Positions 18,609 through 29,058 are shown, counted from the stretch's first letter. The stretch: 64,000 nt of DNA from Rhizobiaceae bacterium (GCA_019635715.1 JAHBYY010000005.1:32966-96965), one strand, 5' to 3'. Notes: a model not told the origin generated them from the letters alone. Numbers and translations: made by a program.

Positions 18609-19038
18609 TGTCTCGTCTCCCGTTCCAAGGAGACAATGACAGCTACGGATTTATTTGACGCGAAGCATGGAAGTATATATTGATATGACTTAAGGTCTAA
18701 TTTGGATATATCAAGACTAAAAGTTGCGTCTTATTTGATTGTGATTTGTCTAAAATGGGTATGAGAACCAACAGTCGATCTTAACCATGACCAGGCCGTC
18801 CCCGGGCAACCCGCCCTCACGCAATTTCCAACAGTCCCGCAGGAGATGGAGCGGAGTTGCCGCGGCTTGACCCGGATCGTCGCGACGGGCGCGGATCCGC
18901 AGCAGCCCGCGACGGGCACGGGGCTGTAAACTCACGGCCAAGCCGGGAGAAACGGAAGAAGCGATCCTCGAACGCAAAAACCCGCGGCGCGGGCTGCGGG
19001 CTGTCTCGAAATGGATCGATGAGCTTACGGGCGACCCG
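18609..19038. promoter_or_regulatory. 430-bp spacer with an AT-rich tract
   Basis: No gene is supported. Bases 18655-18775 are strikingly AT-rich against a GC-rich background and hold an inverted repeat TTGATAT (18680-18686) / ATATCAA (18708-18714). This is directly upstream of the BTLCP peptidase gene on the minus strand, so it probably holds that gene's promoter and regulator sites; AT-rich sites of this kind are bound by MucR/Ros-type regulators in this order. The rest, 18776-18975, shows nothing I can name. Confidence 0.5.
18976..18993 (-). terminator. Intrinsic terminator of the PilZ gene
   Basis: Read on the minus strand, CCCGC-GCC-GCGGG is followed by TTTTT (the A5 at 18976-18980). 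It lies 45 bases after the end of the PilZ gene and separates it from the BTLCP peptidase gene downstream on the same strand. Confidence 0.65.
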
Positions 19039-19683
19039 TCAGGCGACGCGTCCGCCGAACTCGCTGTCCAACGTTTCCGGACGCTGCACGACCGCGAACT
19101 CGATGGCGACGCCGTCCTCGAAATGGCGCACGACCTGCCCGCGCATCGTGCCGAGCACGACCTGCACGCCCAGCGCCGGCTTGACGTCGATCTCGATCGC
19201 GGCGCCGGACAGCGACAGGTCGATGATGCGGCACGGATACTGCCGGCCGTCCATCAATTGCAGCTTGCTCGTCGGGTTGCGCGGCGCGATGCGGTCGTGT
19301 CGGCGATCCTCCGGGAGGTCGAGCTCGTGCTTGTTGGCAAGCCAGGTCAACTGGGCCGCGAGCTTGTCCTTCTTGCGCTCCGAGGCGACCACCGTCATCG
19401 CGAAGCCGTCCTGGAGGGTTCGGGTGACGATGCCCTCGACGCGGCCGATGTGGTCGATATAGGCGATAACCTTCTCGCCCAGCCTGCCGATTTCGTCGGT
19501 ACGCAGGGCAACGTTGCCCGGCGACATGTCGATCACCTGACACGGATGCTCGGTCCGGTCCTCGAGCATGAACCGGCCATAGATCTTGACCCGAACGCGC
19601 TGGAAGTTGCGTCGCTCCGCCCTCTGCGGCGAATGGTCCGCTGCCGTCGCCCTGATCACTGTCCCAAGCTCCGCTTCAATCAC
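19039..19683 (-). CDS. Tandem PilZ-domain protein
   Basis: 214 residues, apparently two PilZ-like modules: RRNFQRVRVKIYGRFMLEDR ... CQVIDMSPGNVAL, then RRHDRIAPRNPTSKLQLMDG ... CRIIDLSLSGAAIEI. PilZ domains bind cyclic di-GMP through an RxxxR motif and a (D/N)xSxxG motif. RRxxR-type arginines precede each half, and the second half has DLSLSG. The first has DMSPGN, a degenerate form, so only one module may bind. The start is GTG 19683. Confidence 0.85.
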   Translation of the reverse strand: MIEAELGTVIRATAADHSPQRAERRNFQRVRVKIYGRFMLEDRTEHPCQVIDMSPGNVALRTDEIGRLGEKVIAYIDHIGRVEGIVTRTLQDGFAMTVVASERKKDKLAAQLTWLANKHELDLPEDRRHDRIAPRNPTSKLQLMDGRQYPCRIIDLSLSGAAIEIDVKPALGVQVVLGTMRGQVVRHFEDGVAIEFAVVQRPETLDSEFGGRVA

Positions 19684-19830
19684 CCCAGCTGAAATGCTGG
19701 ACCTGGACGTGCGGAAAATAACGCCTCAGAGGTTAACAACAGGTAAGAGCGGGGCCTTTGTGATCACAGCCGGGCCCGGAATCCGGCGATTCTCGCACCG
19801 CGGTCAAGGGCGCCGGTCGGGCGAGAGGCG

Positions 19831-20469
19831 CTACTCCGATCGCCCTCCGGGCAGCACCACGAGATGCCTTATGCGCCGTGCTCCCTCGATTTCGCCATTC
19901 GAGGGGGTGATCGCGATGACTGTCGGCGACAGCGACGGCACGGTGACCGCCGGACGGTTCTTCAGAAAGAGCGGCTCCCGGTCCGGATCCACGACACGTA
20001 CCGATTCGAGCGAGGCATCGGCCAGCGGATCGGCACCGAGCCAGTAGGGCTTGGTGCCAGGCGAGGCGATGCCCAGCGCGCGGCGGTTCTCGTCGCCTCC
20101 TTCCAGCGGCAGCAGCAACAGTTCCATCGATACGCGCCGCTCGCCGCGGCTGATTCCCTCAAACGAGGCGACGAGCACGGAGTTGTCGGCAAAGACGTTG
20201 CGTACCAGGCGCGCCATCATCCGGCGGTCCTTTTCACGCCACAGCGAGGAAAAGCCGAAGCCCTTGAGCTCCCGGCCGTAGGTGGCGCACAGGCGGGTAC
20301 CGGCCAGCCGGAACACCGCTTCGCCGCGCAGATCGTTCTCGAGGATGAACGTATCTCCGAGCAGGGCCTTGATGTCGGCCGGCTCGACCTCGGTGCGACG
20401 CGGCGCCGGCCGCCCGTCCCGAAGTCGGTTCCAATATTGGAACAGCTTGATCGATCCATCCTGTTTCAT
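19831..20469 (-). CDS. PAS_5 domain protein
   Basis: 212 residues. Residues ~1-155 match the PAS_5 type common in Hyphomicrobiales, e.g. KLFQYWNRLRDGRPAPRRTEVEPADIK, ILENDLRGEAVFRLAGTRLCATYGREL. No output domain follows; the last ~60 residues are polar. Such proteins are often found with PilZ genes, as here. The ligand and output are unknown. It is divergent from the rhomboid gene across a 337-bp spacer. Confidence 0.8.
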   Translation of the reverse strand: MKQDGSIKLFQYWNRLRDGRPAPRRTEVEPADIKALLGDTFILENDLRGEAVFRLAGTRLCATYGRELKGFGFSSLWREKDRRMMARLVRNVFADNSVLVASFEGISRGERRVSMELLLLPLEGGDENRRALGIASPGTKPYWLGADPLADASLESVRVVDPDREPLFLKNRPAVTVPSLSPTVIAITPSNGEIEGARRIRHLVVLPGGRSE

Positions 20470-20599
20470 GCGCTTCCGATCCGTTGGAGCGCTGCCTCCT
20501 GTGTCACGGATGGACAGGAAAGAGCGCTTCGCGTGTCTTCATGCGTCGGGGAGCAGGATGCGTGCCAGCGCTCCGGAAGGTTGTTCACCGGCCGGGGAC

Positions 20600-20769
20600 G
20601 TTAAGGTTAATTTTGGGTATACGTTGCCGTGAAAATCGTCTCGTGACACTCTCCGGTCACTCCACGGCACGGTCGTTCGCAGCGTCCCGTGCCCCTTCAG
20701 TCAAATTCGCTTTGGGGAGAGCAGGGGGCTCGACCAGCCGTCCGGATTTCGCATCCGGACGGCTTTTTT
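20600..20769 (+). ncRNA. Candidate small RNA ending at an orphan terminator
   Basis: A strong + strand terminator ends a stretch of about 130-170 bases with no + strand gene before it: everything from about 19039 to 20469 is coded on the minus strand. The simplest reading is a small RNA starting somewhere near 20590-20640, or a 5' leader of the rhomboid gene that is ended early. A TATACG box (20618-20623) could be a -10, but no good -35 is seen. I do not recognise the sequence as a known RNA family. Confidence 0.4.
20737..20769 (+). terminator. Strong intrinsic terminator with no upstream + strand gene
   Basis: Perfect 11-bp stem GCCGTCCGGAT / ATCCGGACGGC, loop TTCGC, then TTTTTT (20764-20769). 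It ends 37 bases before the rhomboid ATG. The minus-strand reading has no U-run, so it acts only rightward. Confidence 0.88.
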
Positions 20770-20806
20770 CTTTTGTATTCGCAGCCATTTGCGATATCTG
20801 GCCGCG

Positions 20807-21544
20807 ATGGTCGATCAATCAGGCGAAACGAGCGGCGGGCAGCATGCCGGGGCAGGGAGGCGGCGCGAGCCGGCCTTCAACATACCGGCGGTGGTCGTGC
20901 TGCTGATCGGGGTCTGCGCCGCGATCCATCTCGTCTCGGTCTACGTGCTCGACATTTACCAATACAGCGAGCTGATGCTGCGCGCGGCCTTCATTCCGGT
21001 GCGCTATTCCGGACGCTACGACCTCGACGTCTATGCATTCACCACACCGTTCACCTACGCCTTCCTGCATGGTGGATTCGCGCATCTTGCCATCAACATG
21101 GTGTGGCTCGCGGCCTTCGGATCGCCGCTGGCGAATCGCCTCGGCGTGCCGCGGTTCCTGGCATTCTGGGCGGTCACCGGTCTCGCGGCGGCCGGGCTCC
21201 ACTGGGCGCTCCATCCGCTCGACCAAGCACCCCTGATCGGTGCTTCGGGCGCGATTTCCGGCATGATGGGCGCGGCGGCGCGCTTCGGTTTCCGGATCGA
21301 TCGCCGCGGCGGCCGTGCGACTTTTGCCGGAGCGGTGCTGCCGATCCCGGTGATCGCACGCATGCGGGGCGTGCTGATCTTCCTGGCCGTCTGGTTCGTC
21401 GTCAACCTCGCCACCGGCCTGGTCGGCTACGTGCCCGGCCAGGCGTCCAACATCGCCTGGGAAGCCCATATCGGCGGGTTCGTCGCGGGCTTCTTCGGCA
21501 TCCGGCTGTTCCTCCCCGGCCTGCCGGCGGCGACACGCCGATAG
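20807..21544 (+). CDS. Rhomboid-family intramembrane serine protease
   Basis: About 245 residues with six predicted membrane helices. The serine is in LIGASGAISGMMG and the histidine in WEAHIGGFVAGF, the rhomboid Ser-His dyad; the loop HGGFAHLAINM is the conserved helix-2 region with the oxyanion asparagine. Rhomboids cleave membrane proteins inside the bilayer. The ATG at 20807 has no strong ribosome site; TTG 20789 is an in-frame alternative. The upstream terminator suggests leader control. Confidence 0.9.
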   Translation: MVDQSGETSGGQHAGAGRRREPAFNIPAVVVLLIGVCAAIHLVSVYVLDIYQYSELMLRAAFIPVRYSGRYDLDVYAFTTPFTYAFLHGGFAHLAINMVWLAAFGSPLANRLGVPRFLAFWAVTGLAAAGLHWALHPLDQAPLIGASGAISGMMGAAARFGFRIDRRGGRATFAGAVLPIPVIARMRGVLIFLAVWFVVNLATGLVGYVPGQASNIAWEAHIGGFVAGFFGIRLFLPGLPAATRR

Positions 21545-21647
21545 GCGCGTGGCCGAACGGACTTGAAATGCCGGCCTCTCGGCGTACCATTGTCGCAGCG
21601 GCACGCAGGATACCGCGTCGTCGCCCAAAGGCGGATGGGAGGTCGCG

Positions 21648-22079
21648 ATGACGGTCAAGACAATTCTGCAACGCAAGGGTCACGACGTCCTGTCGATCAG
21701 GCCGAACGACAAGATCGTCGATGCCGTCGCCATGCTCGCCGAGCACCGGATCGGTGCGCTCGTGGTCACCAACGGCGACCGCAAGATCGTCGGCATCCTG
21801 TCCGAGCGCGACATCGTCCGGATCATCGCGCGGGCCGGCGCCGGGGCGCTGGACTATGTGGTCAGGGACGTGATGACCCCCAAGGTCAGCATCTGCAACG
21901 AGAACCATACGATCAACGAGGTCATGGAGATCATGACCAAGGGACGGTTCCGGCATCTGCCGGTGGAGAAGGACGGCCATCTCGACGGCATCATCTCGAT
22001 CGGCGACGTCGTGAAGCGGCGCATCGAGGATGTGGAGCGCGAGGCCGACCAGATCCGCGCATATATCGCGACGGCCTGA
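21648..22079 (+). CDS. CBS-domain pair protein
   Basis: 143 residues forming two CBS domains (Bateman module): [25 protein letters not shown] and [25 protein letters not shown], with [27 protein letters not shown] pairs sense adenine nucleotides or related ligands and act as regulators. No enzyme domain is attached. GGGAGGT precedes the ATG by about 6 bases. The target is unknown. Confidence 0.88.
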   Translation: MTVKTILQRKGHDVLSIRPNDKIVDAVAMLAEHRIGALVVTNGDRKIVGILSERDIVRIIARAGAGALDYVVRDVMTPKVSICNENHTINEVMEIMTKGRFRHLPVEKDGHLDGIISIGDVVKRRIEDVEREADQIRAYIATA

Positions 22080-22212
22080 ACTGCCGGGCAGCGATCGGAT
22101 TCCCGAAGGCGGTCGCGATCGGCGGATGCATCGGGCAAGGCCAGCCTTGCCTGCCGGAGCGGCTTGCTTTAGCGAAACGTCTCAGTTTCCCGGCACGGCA
22201 CAGACGGTTTCC

Positions 22213-23712
22213 ATGAGCATCATCGATACGCGCACTCCCGATCCCAAGCGCCTGATACCTGGCGCGACAGGCGACTGGGAGGTCATCATCGGGCTGGAGG
22301 TGCATGCCCAGGTGACGTCGGAAGCCAAGCTGTTCTCGGGCGCGTCGACCTCGTTCGGCGCGGCGCCCAACGCCAATGTCAGCCTCGTCGACGCGGCGAT
22401 GCCGGGCATGCTGCCGGTGATCAACGAGGAGTGCGTGCGCCAGGCGATCCGCACCGGGCTCGGCCTCAAGGCGCAGATCAACCACAAGTCCGTCTTCGAC
22501 CGGAAGAACTACTTCTATCCCGACCTGCCGCAGGGCTACCAGATCTCGCAGTACAAGCAGCCGATCGTCGGCGAGGGCATCGTCAGCGTGTCCGTCGGAC
22601 CGGATTCGAAGGGCGGCTTCGAGGAGATCGAGGTCGGCATCGAGCGGCTGCATCTCGAGCAGGACGCCGGCAAGTCGATCCACGACCAGCACCCGACCAT
22701 GTCCTATGTCGACCTGAACCGTTCGGGCGTTGCCCTGATGGAGATCGTGTCGAAGCCGGACCTGCGCTCTTCCGACGAGGCCAAGGCCTACCTGACCAAG
22801 CTCAGAACCATCATGCGCTATCTGGGCACCTGCGACGGCAACATGGACGAAGGGTCGCTGCGCGCCGATGTCAACGTCTCGGTGCGCAAGCCCGGCGGCA
22901 GCTTCGGCACGCGCTGCGAGATCAAGAACGTCAACTCGATCCGCTTCATGGGGCAGGCGATCGAATATGAGGCGCGCCGCCAGATCGCCATTCTCGAAGA
23001 TGGGGGGACGATCGACCAGGAGACCCGGCTGTTCGACCCGAACAAGGGCGAGACGCGCTCGATGCGCTCGAAGGAAGAGGCGCACGACTACCGCTACTTC
23101 CCCGATCCGGACCTGCTGCCGCTTGAATTCGACCAGGCCTATGTCGATGCGCTTGCCTCGGGCCTTCCCGAACTGCCGGACGACAAGCGGCAGCGGCTGG
23201 TCGCGTCGCTCGGCCTGTCGGCCTACGACGCGTCGATCCTGATCGCCGAAAAGGCCATCGCCGACTATTTCGAGCAGGTCGCCAGAGGGCGCGACGGCAA
23301 GCTGGCGGCCAACTGGGTCATCAACGACCTGCTCGGCGCGCTGAACAAGACCGGGTCGGACATCGCGGACTCGCCGGTCACTCCGGACCAGCTCGGTGCC
23401 ATCATCGATCTGATCAAGGAAGGTACGATCTCGGGCAAGATCGCCAAGGACCTGTTCGAGATCGTGTGGAGCGAGGGCGGCGACCCGCGCGCGCTGGTCG
23501 AGGCGCGCGGCATGAAGCAGGTCACCGACACCGGCGCGATCGAGAAGACCGTCGACGAGATCATCGCGGCCAATCCCGACAAGGCCGAGCAGGCCAAGGC
23601 CAAGCCGACGCTCGCCGGCTGGTTCGTCGGCCAGGTGATGAAGGCGACGGGCGGCAAGGCCAACCCGCAGGCCGTCAACGACCTGGTCAAGGCCAAGCTC
23701 GGGATCGAGTAG
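22213..23712 (+). CDS. gatB: Asp-tRNA(Asn)/Glu-tRNA(Gln) amidotransferase subunit B
   Basis: A 499-residue GatB with the GatB_N core ([52 protein letters not shown]) and a C-terminal YqeY-like domain. It recognises mischarged tRNAs and, with GatA and GatC, amidates them. gatA and gatC are not in the window; in this order they are usually elsewhere. A small GGCAAGG/CCTTGCC hairpin lies upstream at about 22136-22153, without a U-run. Confidence 0.95.
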   Translation: MSIIDTRTPDPKRLIPGATGDWEVIIGLEVHAQVTSEAKLFSGASTSFGAAPNANVSLVDAAMPGMLPVINEECVRQAIRTGLGLKAQINHKSVFDRKNYFYPDLPQGYQISQYKQPIVGEGIVSVSVGPDSKGGFEEIEVGIERLHLEQDAGKSIHDQHPTMSYVDLNRSGVALMEIVSKPDLRSSDEAKAYLTKLRTIMRYLGTCDGNMDEGSLRADVNVSVRKPGGSFGTRCEIKNVNSIRFMGQAIEYEARRQIAILEDGGTIDQETRLFDPNKGETRSMRSKEEAHDYRYFPDPDLLPLEFDQAYVDALASGLPELPDDKRQRLVASLGLSAYDASILIAEKAIADYFEQVARGRDGKLAANWVINDLLGALNKTGSDIADSPVTPDQLGAIIDLIKEGTISGKIAKDLFEIVWSEGGDPRALVEARGMKQVTDTGAIEKTVDEIIAANPDKAEQAKAKPTLAGWFVGQVMKATGGKANPQAVNDLVKAKLGIE

Positions 23713-23718
23713 CGGAAA

Positions 23719-24210
23719 ATGTTCGTGCGGACGGCAGGCGAGCGTGATCTGGCGGGCATAAAAGCCCTGCTCGCCGAGACGTGGCACGCCACTTACGACG
23801 CACTCTACGGTGCGGAAGAAGTCGAGAAGATCACTGCGGCCTGGCATTCGCCCGATGCCCTCAAGAGGCAGCTCACCGCGCCGAACTCGGAGTTCCTGGT
23901 CGCCGACGACGGCTCGGCGATCTGCGGTGTCGCCTATGGCGTGGTCGATGGAGACATCGTCACGCTGCGGCAGCTCTATGTGAAGCCTGCCTTGCAAGGC
24001 AGGGGCATCGGCGGCATGCTGCTCGACGAGATCGAGAGTGCCTTTCCGGAGGGCAGGCGCCTGCGTCTCGAAGTGGACGAGGCGAACGACAAGGCTATCG
24101 CCTTCTATCTCGCGCAGGGTTTTGCGAAGGTCGGCACGACACAGAATTGCGGCCAGGCGCAGTCGGGCATTCCCGCCGCGATCTACGAACGCGCCATTCG
24201 CTGGGCCTGA
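23719..24210 (+). CDS. GNAT-family N-acetyltransferase
   Basis: 163 residues. The acetyl-CoA-binding motif A is LYVKPALQGRGIGGMLLDEIE (Q/RxxGxG/A) and the C-terminal NDKAIAFYLAQGFAKVG is the usual motif-B stretch. The substrate cannot be told. It follows gatB after 6 bp and is probably co-transcribed. It converges on panC with a 1-bp gap. Confidence 0.88.
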   Translation: MFVRTAGERDLAGIKALLAETWHATYDALYGAEEVEKITAAWHSPDALKRQLTAPNSEFLVADDGSAICGVAYGVVDGDIVTLRQLYVKPALQGRGIGGMLLDEIESAFPEGRRLRLEVDEANDKAIAFYLAQGFAKVGTTQNCGQAQSGIPAAIYERAIRWA

Positions 24211-24211
24211 T

Positions 24212-25060
24212 TCAGGCTGGCGGGACCGGGATGTTGTCGATCAGGCGGGTTTGCCCAAGCCACGCCGCGGCGAGCAGCCGACCCTCGCGCTTCGAGCTCC
24301 AGGGGGCCAGCACGTCGGCATCGCGTACCGCCACATAGTCCACGCTGCGGAAGCCGGCCGCGAGCAGGTCGGCGCGGGCGATGTCCAGAGCCTCGTCCGT
24401 ATCGGCGCCCTGCGCCAGCCGGGTCGCGGTTTCGCGCAGGATCGCGTTGAGCTGCCGCGCCACGTCGATCTGATCGACGCTGAGATAGGCGTTGCGCGAC
24501 GACAGCGCGAGGCCGAACGCGTCGCGCACGGTCGGGGCGCCGGTGATCTCGACCGGGATGTCGAGGTCGCCCGCGAGCCGGCGGATCACGCAGAGCTGCT
24601 GATAGTCCTTCTCGCCGAACACCGCGCAGTCCGGCAAAGCCTGCAGGAGCAGCTTGGTAACCACGGTGGCGACCCCCTCGAAGAAGGCCGGACGAAAGTC
24701 GGTCTCCAGACCGAGCGCCGGGCCTGCGACCTTGACCCTGGTGGCAAAGTCGTCCGGATACATCTCGCCGACGCTTGGCGCGAAGGCCAGATGGGCGCCG
24801 GATGCCCCCGCGAGGTCGAGGTCGCGTGCGAGCTGGCGCGGATATTTGTCGAGGTCCTCGGTCGGCGCGAACTGGGTCGGGTTGACGAAGATCGTGACGA
24901 TGCAGCGATCCGCCTTTCGCAGCGCGTGTCGGATCAGCGAGAGGTGGCCTTCATGGAGGGCTCCCATCGTCGGGACGAGGCCGACGCGAAGCCCCTCGCG
25001 GCGCCACGAAGCGATGGTGGCTCGCAGCGCGGTGACCGTCGTTGCGACCGGGAGGGTCAT
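24212..25060 (-). CDS. panC: Pantothenate synthetase
   Basis: A 282-residue PanC that joins pantoate to beta-alanine with ATP. It has VPTMGALHEGHLSLI (HIGH-like nucleotidyl-transferase motif), IFVNPTQFAPTEDLDKYPR, VFGEKDYQQLCVIRR and LSSRNAYLS. The ATG overlaps the stop of panB by 4 bp (ATGA), so the two are translationally coupled. Usual length. Confidence 0.95.
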   Translation of the reverse strand: MTLPVATTVTALRATIASWRREGLRVGLVPTMGALHEGHLSLIRHALRKADRCIVTIFVNPTQFAPTEDLDKYPRQLARDLDLAGASGAHLAFAPSVGEMYPDDFATRVKVAGPALGLETDFRPAFFEGVATVVTKLLLQALPDCAVFGEKDYQQLCVIRRLAGDLDIPVEITGAPTVRDAFGLALSSRNAYLSVDQIDVARQLNAILRETATRLAQGADTDEALDIARADLLAAGFRSVDYVAVRDADVLAPWSSKREGRLLAAAWLGQTRLIDNIPVPPA

Positions 25061-25896
25061 CCACCGCCTCCGCGCTGCGGCGGAAATACATGCTCGGGAC
25101 CCGGAAAGCGCCGATCGCGGACGTCGGAAGCGTATGAGGCGACCGCCGCGGTCACCTGCTCGCGCAGGCCGCCATATTCGCGGACGAATTTCGGCACGTG
25201 GCCCACGGTCAGGCCGAGCATGTCGTCGATGACGAGGATCTGTCCATCGCAGGCGGCGGACGCGCCGATGCCGATGGTCGGAATGGCGAGAGCCTTGGTC
25301 AGCGATGCGGCCACCGGTTCCACCGTGCCCTCGATGACCACCGCGAAGGCTCCGGCTGCCTCGACCGCCTCGGCATCGCGCCGAAGCGCGTCGATCGCAG
25401 CCTGCGAGCGGCCCTTGATCTTGTAGCCGCCTTCCTTCTCCACCGATTGTGGCTGGAGGCCGATATGGGCCATGACCGGGATGCCGTCGGCGACGATCGC
25501 GGCGATCTGCGCGGCGACCGAAAGTCCGCCTTCGAGCTTCACCGCCTGGCAGCCTGTCGCGTCGCGGATGCGTCGGGCGGCCGCGCGCGCCGCCTCGATC
25601 GACCCCTCGTAGCTGCCCGCCGGCAGGTCGACCACCACGCAGGCACGCTCGGTGCCGCGCATCACGGCCTGGCCATGCAGGATCATCATGTCCAGCGTCG
25701 CACCCAAGGTGTTGGCATGCCCGTGCACCACCATCGCGACGCTGTCGCCGACGAGAATCAGGTCGACATGCGGGTCGATCAGCCGGGCGATGGGGTAGCT
25801 GTACGCGGTCAGCGACACGATCGGAACGCCGCCCTTGCGGGCGCGGATCGCGTCGGGCCGGATGCGGACGGGTGCAGCCGCCTTTGTGTTGCTCAG
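25057..25896 (-). CDS. panB: Ketopantoate hydroxymethyltransferase
   Basis: About 279 residues. PanB transfers a hydroxymethyl group from 5,10-methylene-tetrahydrofolate to 2-ketoisovalerate. Motifs are VSLTAYSYPIARLID, ILVGDSVAMVVHGHANTLGAT, DLPAGSYEGS, VKLEGG and IPVMAHIGLQPQS. The frame is open far upstream but homology starts near RIRPDAIRARKGG. I propose a rare CTG at 25896, because GGAGG lies 5 bases before it and no ATG/GTG/TTG is nearby; longer versions are possible. panC follows with a 4-bp overlap. Confidence 0.92.
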   Translation of the reverse strand: MSNTKAAAPVRIRPDAIRARKGGVPIVSLTAYSYPIARLIDPHVDLILVGDSVAMVVHGHANTLGATLDMMILHGQAVMRGTERACVVVDLPAGSYEGSIEAARAAARRIRDATGCQAVKLEGGLSVAAQIAAIVADGIPVMAHIGLQPQSVEKEGGYKIKGRSQAAIDALRRDAEAVEAAGAFAVVIEGTVEPVAASLTKALAIPTIGIGASAACDGQILVIDDMLGLTVGHVPKFVREYGGLREQVTAAVASYASDVRDRRFPGPEHVFPPQRGGGG

Positions 25897-26125
25897 TTTC
25901 CCCTCCCTCGGAAGCCCGGGCAGGGTTGGCTTAGGAAGGACGGGCGGCTTTTGCAAGTGCGAAGATGCACGGGTTGCACCTGCGAAGGGCCGCGGGGTTC
26001 GGCCTTTCCGTCGAACCGGCCCGTCCGGCGTCCCGTTACGACGGCGAACGGGGCAAAAGCCTTGCCATACGCCCTTGGCAGCGTCATAAGCAGGCGATGC
26101 AACGGGCCGCCTGCTGGGACCTGGA

Positions 26126-26524
26126 ATGAAGACCTTTCTCATACAGTTTTTCACCTGGTGGAACGGCCAGACGCTCGGAACCCGCCTGCATACCTGGCGC
26201 TTCGGCAAACCGGTCGGCGAGGACGAGTTCGGCAACAAATATTATGAGGGCGGCACCGATTCGGAAGGCCGCACGCGGCGCTGGGTGATCTACAACGGGG
26301 TCGCGGAAGCGTCCGCCATACCTCCGGGCTGGCACGGCTGGATGCACCACCGCGTCGACGTGCCGCCGTCGCGCGAGAGCTACACGCCGCGCGACTGGCA
26401 GAAGCCGCACGAGCCGAACCTGACCGGCTCGGCGGCCGCCTACCGGCCGAAGGGATCGCTGCTTTCCGGCACCCACCGCCCGCAGGTCACCGGCGACTAC
26501 GACGCCTGGACGCCCGGCGGTTGA
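26126..26524 (+). CDS. NADH:ubiquinone oxidoreductase accessory subunit, NDUFA12/B17.2 family
   Basis: 132 residues of the NDUFA12 family: LGTRLHTWRFGKPVGEDEFGNKYYEGG then GWHGWMHHRVDVPPSRESYTPRDWQKPHEPN. This is one of the few accessory complex I subunits that alphaproteobacteria share with mitochondria. It associates with the peripheral arm of complex I. ATG 26126 follows CTGGGACCTGG-type sequence without a clear ribosome site. DUF2155, aat and acc genes follow, a conserved order in this group. Confidence 0.93.
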   Translation: MKTFLIQFFTWWNGQTLGTRLHTWRFGKPVGEDEFGNKYYEGGTDSEGRTRRWVIYNGVAEASAIPPGWHGWMHHRVDVPPSRESYTPRDWQKPHEPNLTGSAAAYRPKGSLLSGTHRPQVTGDYDAWTPGG

Positions 26525-26632
26525 GGCTCGGACTATCCTCGGCTCGCCACATTCGCGGTTTAACCGCTTGTTGACGACGCGGGCCGATAGACTGAGCGGA
26601 CCCGTGGTCCAACTCTCGCGGAACGATCCGAC

Positions 26633-27055
26633 ATGAGACCCACCATAGCGATTGCCATGCCGATGCTGGCACTGGCTGCCGGCTGCATCCTGGCAGGTCC
26701 CGCCGCCGCCGAGCGGCTGAGCAATCCGGTCGCCGAGTTCACCGGGGTGGACAAGATCACCGGCCGAATCATCACCTTCGACGTCTACGTCAACGAGACG
26801 GTGCAATTCGGTGCGCTGCAGGTGACGCCGCGCGTCTGCTATTCGCGCCCGAAGGAGGAGGAGCCGCAGACGGACTCCTTCGTGGAGGTCGACGAGATCA
26901 CGCTGGATCGCAAGATCCGCCGGATCTTCACCGGCTGGATGTTCGCCGAAAGCCCCGGCCTGAATGCCGTGGAGCACGCCGTCTACGACGTCTGGCTGAA
27001 AAGCTGCAAGCAGACCTCCGACGTGCCGGCTCCCGAGGCGCCGAAGACCAACTGA
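26633..27055 (+). CDS. Secreted DUF2155 protein
   Basis: 140 residues with a signal peptide (hydrophobic MPMLALAAGCILAGPAAA, cleavage near AAA-ER). The remainder is a DUF2155 domain: FTGVDKITGRIITFDVYVNETVQFGALQVTPRVCYSRP ... IFTGWMFAESPGLNAVEHAVYDVWLKSC, with two cysteines that could form a disulfide. It is typical of alphaproteobacteria, function unknown. It sits 108 bp after the NDUFA12 gene and converges on aat. Confidence 0.9.
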   Translation: MRPTIAIAMPMLALAAGCILAGPAAAERLSNPVAEFTGVDKITGRIITFDVYVNETVQFGALQVTPRVCYSRPKEEEPQTDSFVEVDEITLDRKIRRIFTGWMFAESPGLNAVEHAVYDVWLKSCKQTSDVPAPEAPKTN

Positions 27056-27064
27056 GGCCGGCGT

Positions 27065-27685
27065 TCAGGGATTGAACCTGGCGTTCGCCTCCAGAGCCTG
27101 CGCCAGCATCGTCTCGTAGCGGGCGCGGGGCACGTCGACGGCGCCGAACCGCTTCAGGTGTTCGGTGGTGAACTGCGTATCGAGCAGCAGGAAGCCGCGT
27201 TCGCGCAGCCGCATCACCAGGAAGGCGAGACAGACTTTCGACGCGTCGGTGGCGCGCGAAAACATGCTTTCGCCGAAGAAGGCGCTGCCCAGCCGCACCC
27301 CGTAGAGGCCGCCGACCAGCTCTTCGCCGACCCAGGCCTCGACGGAATGAGCGTGTCCGATGCGGTTGAGCTCCAGATAGGCTTCACGGATGGCTTCGTT
27401 GATCCAGGTCGACTGGCGGCCCGGCCGCTCCTCGGCGCAGGCGTCGATCACCGCTGCGAAGTCATGGTCGACGCGGATGTCGAAAGGCGCCTGGCGGATC
27501 GTCTTGGCGAGGCTCCTCGGGATGTGGAAGCCGTCGAGAGGCAGGATGCCGCGCGTTTCGGGCCGGACCCAGAAAACCTCGGGGTCGCGGGCATTCTCGG
27601 CCATCGGAAAGACGCCCGAGGCATAGGCCTTGAGCAGCAGGTCCGTCGGGATTCGGTGTTGTCCGGGCGCGTAGGGGCGGGACAT
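27065..27685 (-). CDS. aat: Leucyl/phenylalanyl-tRNA-protein transferase
   Basis: A 206-residue Aat that adds Leu or Phe to N-terminal Lys/Arg of proteins, marking them for ClpAP through the N-end rule. Motifs are [51 protein letters not shown] and [18 protein letters not shown]. It follows accC on the same strand after 11 bp and may be co-transcribed with the acc genes. Confidence 0.95.
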   Translation of the reverse strand: MSRPYAPGQHRIPTDLLLKAYASGVFPMAENARDPEVFWVRPETRGILPLDGFHIPRSLAKTIRQAPFDIRVDHDFAAVIDACAEERPGRQSTWINEAIREAYLELNRIGHAHSVEAWVGEELVGGLYGVRLGSAFFGESMFSRATDASKVCLAFLVMRLRERGFLLLDTQFTTEHLKRFGAVDVPRARYETMLAQALEANARFNP

Positions 27686-27696
27686 CGGCGCGCCCG

Positions 27697-29040
<1,344 letters not shown>

Positions 29041-29058
29041 CTGGGGCAGCGTTCCCGG

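Larger units (their letters stand above)
20470..20806. promoter_or_regulatory. 337-bp spacer upstream of the PAS_5 and rhomboid genes
   Basis: Divergent spacer. The only clear element is an intrinsic terminator reading rightward (20737-20769), listed separately with the possible transcript it would end. No promoter matches a consensus well enough to call. Confidence 0.5.

Noticed and set aside
22136-22153. Hairpin upstream of gatB as a terminator
   Set aside because: The GGCAAGG/CCTTGCC stem is only 7 bp and no T-run follows.
21991-23997. A 668-codon minus-strand frame opposite gatB
   Set aside because: Antisense shadow of a conserved gene, with no family match and no start signal.
26555-26580. 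CtrA binding site upstream of the DUF2155 gene
   Set aside because: TTAA is followed after seven bases by TTGA, not TTAA; one half-site is not enough.
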